NCBI RefSeq assembly: GCF_026151205.1
Contig: NC_087076.1
Location: 13,193,675 to 13,253,674 of the forward strand
DNA length: 60,000 bases
Source: Bolinopsis microptera
Taxonomy: Eukaryota; Ctenophora; Tentaculata; Lobata; Bolinopsidae
Direction of reading: 5' to 3'
Shown here: piece by piece, positions 53,295 through 60,000 of the stretch
Position numbering within the stretch: the stretch's first letter is position 1
Layout of the letters: the number at the start of each line of letters is the position of its first letter
Notes under the pieces: model-generated
The model's database searches: none
What the model saw: the letters and a program-made list of their open reading frames with translations, nothing else
Told to the model about the DNA's origin: nothing
Program-made: the position numbers and the translations under genes

Positions 53295-53483
53295 TTAAGT
53301 TTCATAATCATGAAAAACTAAGTGTGATAAACTCCCACTGTCGGGTGGGCCTTCCTTTGTCTTACTCTCGTACTGTCTCTCCCTCACATACACCCAATGT
53401 TTCAGACATCTCACAAATATAGCAAATAACAAGCTCTCCGAGATGGTTTTCATCACCATTTTCTCGTGAGTTGTCCATAGCAA
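53295..53483 (-). CDS. Possible C-terminal tail exon
   Basis: Minus frame: SESLLFAIFVRCLKHWVYVR, then ERQYESKTKEGPPDSGSLSH and VFHDYET, stop at 53295. A short hydrophobic stretch followed by a charged tail is compatible with a membrane-anchor end, but it is not similar to the tail exon at 48 kb. Confidence 0.25.
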   Translation of the reverse strand: MLWTTHEKMVMKTISESLLFAIFVRCLKHWVYVRERQYESKTKEGPPDSGSLSHLVFHDYET

Positions 53484-53766
53484 GTCAACCCTTTACCGTC
53501 TAAAAAATTGGCCAACACCAAGTGCCATACAGTCTGGTAAATATATAGTACAACTTTTCATCAACCAAGCTGTTAATGCCATAATGTTTTTATCATCTTA
53601 GGGAGTCTAGACGGTAAAAACTGCTGTGACAACAACTTCCGCCTTATGGCACAGTTCTGGATCTGCTGTATTTTCAGGTGGAGAATGTCTACCAGCTGGT
53701 GTAATCACCAGTGACTGCACATTTTCAACTCGTAAGATCGTTGGTGCCCCAAACTAATATGACTTG

Positions 53767-54051
53767 CTATAACCAATGCAAGCTTAGGGTCCTATTGCAC
53801 TGACCTTTTGGCTTTAACACGTTCACCTGGAAGGACTGTCCAAGGGTTCCTATTACCGGACACGCGAACTGATGGGTCTTGGTGTTAGAGTCGCCCATGA
53901 GTTGCAGCTCCGCTAGAACTGTTTGCTGGACAGTTTTCTCAGGTGGAAGTGAGAACCTTCCGTTGCTGCACAGAAGACTGAGTTTCAGCAGGACCTGTTC
54001 ATCAATACCGTTGACGATACCAGCTAGTGACGATCGTGTCATCACAAACAC
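53767..54051 (-). CDS. Possible ectodomain exon
   Basis: Minus frame: RSSLAGIVNGIDEQVLLKL, then SLLCSNGRFSLPPEKTVQQ, LAELQLMGDSNTKTHQFACP and GQSFQVNVLK, stop at 53767. Alternating hydrophobic residues with a Cys in 'LSLLC' and another in 'QFACPV' 37 residues later suggest a small beta-sandwich, perhaps Ig-like. The spacing is shorter than usual for Ig. It shares strand and neighbourhood with the TM and tail exons. Confidence 0.3.
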   Translation of the reverse strand: MFVMTRSSLAGIVNGIDEQVLLKLSLLCSNGRFSLPPEKTVQQTVLAELQLMGDSNTKTHQFACPVIGTLGQSFQVNVLKPKGQCNRTLSLHWL

Positions 54052-54279
54052 TGAGTTAATTCTGTTCTCACACTATGAACATACTCCATTGATTCTTGTC
54101 GTTTCCGGTTCTCATAGATTGCACTTAAAGCACACCTTTCCTGAACAGACGCCTATGCTGATAGTAGCAATTTCTGATTAGCATAATCTCAGACACATCG
54201 TCAAGTGAAAAGGTAGCTTGCTACTAGTGGTTGTATCAACTGAGGGAGGGTATTAGTTTTATTATGATGGAGTTTTGGC

Positions 54280-54495
54280 TTATGGGTCAGTCTGCACTTT
54301 GATGTAACTGCGTCGAGGGCTGAGGCAAGGGGTGCTGGGATTGTGGGGGATAGGGTTGTCTGAATCCCCAGTTATAAGAGTAGTCTTCCCCAAACTTGTA
54401 GGACCTGTCTTCCATTCTTCGGGATGAAACTTATTACTAGCTTGGCTCTCCAGGAGAAACTCTGTAACTTCTTTGAGGATCTCATCACTTAGCAC
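54280..54495 (-). other. Unassigned open frame
   Basis: Minus frame LSDEILKEVTEFLLESQASN followed by Pro/Ser-rich residues. Protein-like at first but of unknown identity. It could be part of the neighbouring minus-strand gene. Confidence 0.25.
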
Positions 54496-54599
54496 ATCGA
54501 CCAGAGTGTAGGTTCACACACTGGAGGTTCTGTGCATTTAGGGAGGGGGATTTCTGTAGCAGGTGTGCTTCAGATGGACTCTGGACGCCTGAAATCTGA

Positions 54600-55170
54600 A
54601 TCTCTACTCAGCTTCTCATGGTCTTGTCTCCAGGGATACAATCCCACAGTAGGGCATACAGGTTACCAACAGCATAGAAATAGCATCTGATATAGCCTGT
54701 ATGTTCTGCAGTAGTCTACAGAAGCTCTTTTTAGTTGGTTTGTCCAATCTTGCTGAACATGCTGGATGCCTGGTCTGGGAATGATTTATCGAAACCACCA
54801 TGGACATATCCATTCTGAAGAATCATATTCATAGAAGCTTCAAGAGTTGTTTTCGTTCTGAATTTTGTTAGCACCCTTGATATTGCAACAGGAAGCATGC
54901 CATGCAGAAAACATCTGGTACACTTGAACTTCCATTTCCTTACCACTGATGATGATGGCAAGGACAATCGACTCTTTGAAGCCCGTTGTTTTACTGTAGG
55001 TTTATCCTGATGTTCAAGTTCTTCAGCAGACTCTTCTCAGCTACGGGAGAAGGGAGGAAAGGACTTGTACAGGAGGGTCTCATTGGACTGCTGGGGCTCT
55101 CTCGGAGGTTCGATGATTCTAAAGCTGAATATCAGGTTTGGCTGATCTTTTCATTAACCAGATTTACTGG
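54600..55170 (-). pseudogene. Membrane-protein-family module, second copy
   Basis: The minus frame runs from about 55136: FRIIEPPREPQQSNETLLYK, a stop near 55040, AEELEHQDKPTVKQRASKS, KWKFKCTRCFLHGMLPVA, EASMNMILQNGYVHGGFDKS, a stop, and in another frame LLQNIQAISDAISMLLVT. The 'KC--C' and 'Y-HGG-DK' pieces and the following hydrophobic helix correspond in order to those at 46178-46570. There are two breaks. The family is unknown. Confidence 0.4.
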
Positions 55171-55269
55171 AGGTTAAGAACAGATGTCTCTTTTGTTCTG
55201 GGGTGACTTTGAGTGGTCGGTTTACACCATCACAGCTTCTGGGCCATTGCACTAGGTCTGTTCTGCGCA

Positions 55270-57150
55270 GGGGCTTTGTTGTCTGCTAGAGGTTTTCTTC
55301 TTTGGGAGGAAGCCTCCGAATACGGCTAAACGATGTACCATCAGAAACAAGGGGATGTGGAAATTCCGGGGTTCCCTGCAAGGTCAATTCCTAGGGCCAT
55401 TACTCTTCCTACTGTAATATGAACGATATAATTAAAACTGTTTTCAGACAGTGGAAGTGAAATTTGGTACTTTATGCTGATGACACTAATAACTTCATAT
55501 CAGGACCGTCTAGAGAAGCAACATACAAAAAAGCCAACGTTAGTGCTTAAACATGTTCACGATTATATGAAATGTAATCTACTCACATCAACATGTCAAA
55601 ATGCTGCTACATCATTTTAACCCTGCCAGGCTGAATATGATGACACTTGTTGCACGGAGCTAACCATTTGCTACCCTGCTAGATGAATCTAGATCAATAT
55701 CATCAATGTTAAGTATCACTAAAGTCAAGTAGACCAAATTTTAGGTGTTGTTATAGATAGTAGAGCTTAACTGGTTCCTGCCACATGCACGTACATCCGT
55801 AAAAACTGAGGTCCCATACGGGGCACTCGTAAGAATTCGGCACTCGATACCTGCTGAACTATATTTAAAAATATATAATGCTCTATTTGAATCACAATCT
55901 AAGTTATGGTAAAATGTTTGGGGAGTTGTCCTCAAAGAACGTCTAATGAGAGTCTTTTTATCACACAGACGCACTGTATTAAGAATCCTTTTTTGGGGTG
56001 ATCATCGACTCATATCTAGAAAACTAATCAACATGTGCAAGAACTAGACAATATGGCATGCAAATACTAGGCCATAAACATTTGAAAGGAGCATACGACA
56101 CCCATTTTTATAGTTAAATGATTCTTACGGCTCAAAACTTGAACAAATAATCACTGTATTTTAGAATTCTCTAAGATTATCAAGTACCACTGCCCATACT
56201 CCCTTTATGAAGGCTAGATCCAACTTTTCAATAACCGTGCAACGGAGTCTAACAGTTTATTCTTCTAATAAATCAATACCTTTTTGTTTAATGCAGCCAA
56301 GCTTTGGAACACAGTTTCATAAAAAAATTTAAACAATGGTATAATTTTTTTGCCCGTCAATCACTCAATACATGCATAGATTTATACCTAGCACTGCTGC
56401 TAATACCTTTTTTAAAGTCTTTTAAATATCGAACACCAATGCACTATTTGATCTTTTCTGTTTTGTCTAAAAGACCCGTCAAAAGGAAACTCTGCTTATA
56501 ACAACCAAGCCCTCAAACAGTTTTCGTTACAAATCTAGTTGCCTTTTGAATTTCATTCGTCAGATGTTGCACTGAACGACCCTTGAAATCACTCATGGTT
56601 TAAATTCAAATCAAAGGTAAAAAAAAGTCCATTCTCTCGTCTCAGGGGTAAATGTGACAAGAATACCTGGGCCCCCTTGTCAAACATTCTGAACTCAGGT
56701 CGAGCTTGACCTACTAAATTTGAAAAAATCAAACTCATGTCCTTAATGAACTATTAGAACCTCAAGACCTCAGAAGCTGAATCCGCATGTCTCCGCTATC
56801 TAAAATGTTTAAGAGCCCAATCACTCATCACTTACAGTTTTAATCCTTCAAAGTGAGTTGTACTTCTAGTTGTTTTTAAGTAGCTGTTGATAGTGTAAAC
56901 AGGAGTGGACTTATCTTTTCATCTTCGTGTTACGAATTTGTACCTTAATATAAAACAATCACTGCCATGGGGTTTTTCTAAAAAGGTTCATTGTAAAGCC
57001 TCCATCGTATGGTGTCCTAAGTCCTCTGCCCATGCAGTGCCTGTCAGCCTCAGCTAACAAATAGGCCCTAACATAACATCAAGCCACAAATAGGTCTAAT
57101 AATGATTTAATATTGTTGAATAAAGAGAATTTGAATATAATATTTGTTTT
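55270..57150 (+). pseudogene. Decayed LINE with reverse-transcriptase remnants
   Basis: Plus-strand pieces in order: SLQGQFLGPLLFLL (the 'PQGSILGPLLF' box), LYADDTNNF (catalytic YADD box), TKFLGVVIDSRA, IPAELYLKIYNALFESQ and AAKLWNTVS. These are the palm and C-terminal signatures of non-LTR reverse transcriptase. Many stops and frameshifts. The 3' end is near 57150, after TTGAATAAAGAGAATTTGAA. It differs from the LINEs at 41.5 and 43.8 kb. Confidence 0.75.
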
Positions 57151-57916
57151 ATTCTGAAATATTTGTTTTATTCTGAACTTCAAGCATTTGTCTAGAAACT
57201 TCCATTAACTTGATAAAATTAGACGAAAGCACTATTTATACAATCCCAGGCGCTGACTTAAAAGAGGACTTGACGCCAAAGAATTTTAAGGTTACACTTA
57301 ATTCAATCTAATTGCCAGCGGCACATAACATAATTAAAACTATTGCTAACAATATTGTACTACTGACTGAAATATCTCAGATCTATTTTGGGTCGTTTTT
57401 AACAATTGTAGTTGTAATTCTAAATAGTAGATATCCCTAATGTTATAACTTTTAAATCAGAGTGAATTAATAAGTTGTATATTTGATAATTTTAAATTTA
57501 TTGATATTTTAGTTCGATATGATATTAATATTGATTATGATTGATATTGTGTTTATTGACTTGAATGAAGCTAACTCAGACAACATAATACTACGTCTTT
57601 TAACAAAGGGACTTGGAGTATAAACGACCGCAATTTGCATACTTTTCTTTCCAACCAAAGAAATCAGGAGCAAGTGTGGGTGCGTAAACGTTTATGGTCT
57701 GCACTCTCAGATCCTGTAATCACCCTGATTCATTTCGACGTATTCTTTGGTAAAAAGTAACATAATACTTTCTGGTCCACTCTCTGCGTACTCCAAGTCC
57801 CCTAAGAATATGGTCTGAAAGTTGTGCACTAGTTATATATATAAAATATGTTATTGTCTTCTTAACTGATACTAATAAAATTGTTTGTTTTTCTGAAATT
57901 GTATGATTTTTCTTGA

Positions 57917-57991
57917 CTGCACAGAATACTCTATAGTAACACGGTACACTGCACAGAATACTCTACAATAACACGGTACACTGCACAGAAC
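57917..57991. repeat. 32-bp tandem repeat
   Basis: ACTGCACAGAATACTCTATA plus GTAACACGGTAC repeats twice, with a partial third copy. Confidence 0.9.
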
Positions 57992-58107
57992 ACTGGTCGG
58001 ATATTGAGTACACAATATAGATCAAACTGTCCTGAGATTGTACCTAATATAGTCACACTGTTCGGAAGATTGTAAAAACGTCTGCCCGAGAATTAGGTTT
58101 AAAATAC

Positions 58108-58131
58108 TCTAATAATAATAATAATAATAAA
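58108..58131. repeat. (TAA)n microsatellite
   Basis: About eight ATA/TAA trinucleotides. Confidence 0.9.
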
Positions 58132-58859
58132 TTAATGTTATTTTGATACAGCACCAAAAGGTTAAATAATTTAAATTTAAACCCATATCTCAGCTGTAAA
58201 TGATACCTAATGACATAGAGATCGTGCATCATCGCCTGAGGACTGTTAAAAACGGAAGTTTTATAGCAACAAGTTCGCAGTCCTGACTAAATAAGGCAGA
58301 GAACACCTTTACAAGAAATATCCAAGAAAGGTTAGCAGTTTTCTAACAAAACATATGACAAATAGATGATGACCACAAGAAATCTATGTATGAGCCGCAA
58401 ATATATATAACCCAAATATACAAACAATTGAATACTTCATAACAATACAAAATTATTAAAAAAGCTTACTGCAGAAAGTAAAACTGATGTTACAGAAAAA
58501 CCAATACATGTCAAGTCAAATTAATCTGGGCAACAAACAAGTCTAAGACGTGAAATAAACAGAGTGGAAGAAGATGCTAAAAACTTAAACAAAATACAAA
58601 GAATAATGCAGCTTTCTCCTGGGTGCCCAACCCCAAAAAATGTTGGTGTCCCGGGATAGATCCTCCTTTTTCTGACCTACAACTAAAATTTTGTTGGCAA
58701 CACAAGTGAACACGAAAATAATAATATCTCGAATTTTGCCGAAAATCCTGACAAATTAGTAGCCTAAATAATAATTTAATTTAAAGTGCGTAAAATTGGA
58801 GCCTGCTATAGATGAAGTTTTAAATCTTACTGATAATGTCTTATTTACTTCATTACAAG

Positions 58860-59100
58860 ATCAAAGGACTTTCTAAACAATGAGCTTTTAGTTTCCCTAA
58901 AGTCATTGATGGTTACACCATTTCCCGATTTCTTGGAGAAGGTTGTTCCATAATCTGGAGCAGATTGTAAGAGAATGCTCTTGTGGACTTGTCTATAGTG
59001 GCAATGAAGAGACACATCTCTGCCACCACTGGGATTGTACTTGACAAGGTTTGACAGTATACGGTGAACCTATCTCCGAGATCTGGTTTTTTAAACGGTA
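58860..59100 (-). pseudogene. LINE C-terminal fragment
   Basis: Minus frame: NPSGGRDVSLHCHYRQVHK, then SILLQSAPDYGTTFSKKSG and INDFRETKSSLF. The 'R(S)...F---AP-LWN-LP---R-----FK--LK--LF' arrangement at the end of non-LTR reverse-transcriptase ORFs is recognisable, although WN is altered to GT. Only this end is left. Confidence 0.5.
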
Positions 59101-60000
59101 CGAGAAATATTATCTGCGGTAAATAGTAAAACTTGGGCTTCTAGAAACCAACTATGAACTAAATTCCGTTTAAAAAAGTCCGACAAGTTAGTATGTAGTA
59201 TTATGATTATAATTAAATGTACAACACGAAGCTACAAGTTTGGCTCAGGTCAACATCTAATATTTTTGTCTTTCACTTTTCCAACACTAAGGAAGCTATT
59301 GAATGTTTCAGTAGAAAATACTGATATTATATAATAAAACTTACCCCGACCAATTTACCTCAATACACAATTGTACCAATTGGATCCTCAGGGCAATAAG
59401 TTAGTAAAAGGTGTTATCACGTGATCCTCGTTCACATGACTGCAGTATGACGCACCTTATGCGCTTGAAAGGTGCAATTAGAATACTGAACTCACACATT
59501 GCACATAAGCTCAAAACTGATCACCGACCACATTTCTTAAATATGGTTAAAATGGTCATAGATATTAATTGTTTATTATTGTTATTTCCAGAACAATGAC
59601 ATTTCCCATTTTCGATAAAACTTTCGCCATCTGAACTGTCACAATGTTAGTTTTTACAACTGGTACCAATTCCATAAATACGAAAAACCACCATCCACCC
59701 TACTAACAATAGAATGATCCCGCCAACCTCCGCAAAATAAACTTTTTGTGTGACCAAGTTCGTTTATAAAATCTCAATCATATGATAAAGATTGATCCCA
59801 TAATCTAAAATGAACGGTATATCATAGCTCATCGTTATTATGAAATCCGGAATGGAAGTAATTAATCAAATAGATGTTCCCTTTCAACACAACTAAACAA
59901 AAAACGAAATTGCTTTCTCACCAGTGTGACGCAATCGTAAGGGCATGCGAGTTGTTTTCAGATAACTTTTACCCCGACAACGCAATTATGCAATTGCGCC
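59101..60000. other. No gene seen
   Basis: AT-rich. The short plus frame at 59411-59599 has no support. Confidence 0.4.

Larger units (their letters stand above)
57151..58855. other. No gene; simple repeats
   Basis: AT-rich. The direct repeat AATATTTGTTTTATTCTGAA (57137, 57158) and the two simple repeats below are the only structures. Confidence 0.45.

Noticed and set aside
53767-54051. Firm assignment as an immunoglobulin domain
   Set aside because: Only two Cys 37 residues apart, and no conserved Trp or Y-x-C. Kept as a weak possibility only.

Overview
This looks like nuclear DNA of an invertebrate animal. It is AT-rich, has GT-AG introns and no dense ORFs, and is full of decayed metazoan transposable elements: Mutator-like, mariner-like and G-tract-ended DNA elements, a Penelope-like element and non-LTR retrotransposons. 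The one host gene identified with confidence is FANCI. A cnidarian, possibly a hydrozoan, would fit, but nothing here fixes the taxon. No prokaryotic operon, CRISPR array, rRNA or convincing tRNA was seen.

Layout. 1-17.7 kb: at least six related repeat blocks carrying exon-like pieces of the same small proteins, mixed with fragments of a Mutator-like transposase, a second transposase-like family, a Penelope-like GIY-YIG ORF (minus strand, 8.2-9.06 kb) and two copies of a CCHC zinc knuckle split by an intron at the same position. 18.0-19.6 kb: a DNA element with a G14 start, a C20 end and a perfect 8-bp target duplication. 20.2-29.8 kb: exon-like pieces (duplicated exons, a zinc-knuckle exon, Gln/Trp-rich and Pro-rich exons, a TatD-nuclease exon), interrupted by a 1.46-kb element with TA target duplication and ten copies of a 15-bp motif. 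30.6-34.4 kb: a ~350-bp tandem-repeat family, a possible hAT-like miniature element and a retroelement-associated C-terminal domain.

35.06-38.9 kb: the 5' part of FANCI on the plus strand, seven exons with matching intron phases. One intron carries a 37-bp-TIR element. Another carries a second G/C-tract element, which itself contains a TTAA-flanked element. After the seventh exon the candidate next exon meets an in-frame stop. 39.5-44.8 kb: a mariner-like transposase split by a truncated LINE, then two related LINE tails around a Mutator-like fragment.

46-55.2 kb, minus strand: repeated exons of what may be a membrane-protein gene family, with a transmembrane exon and a Ser-rich cytoplasmic-tail exon duplicated in a ~1.68-kb unit. 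55.3-57.15 kb: a decayed plus-strand LINE with a YADD-box reverse transcriptase. A further LINE C-terminus lies on the minus strand near 59 kb.

The most unusual structures are the G/C-tract elements with duplicated hairpin-forming ends, two near-perfect palindromes present in single copies of otherwise non-palindromic repeats, the motif-rich TA element, and the duplicated membrane-protein exons.
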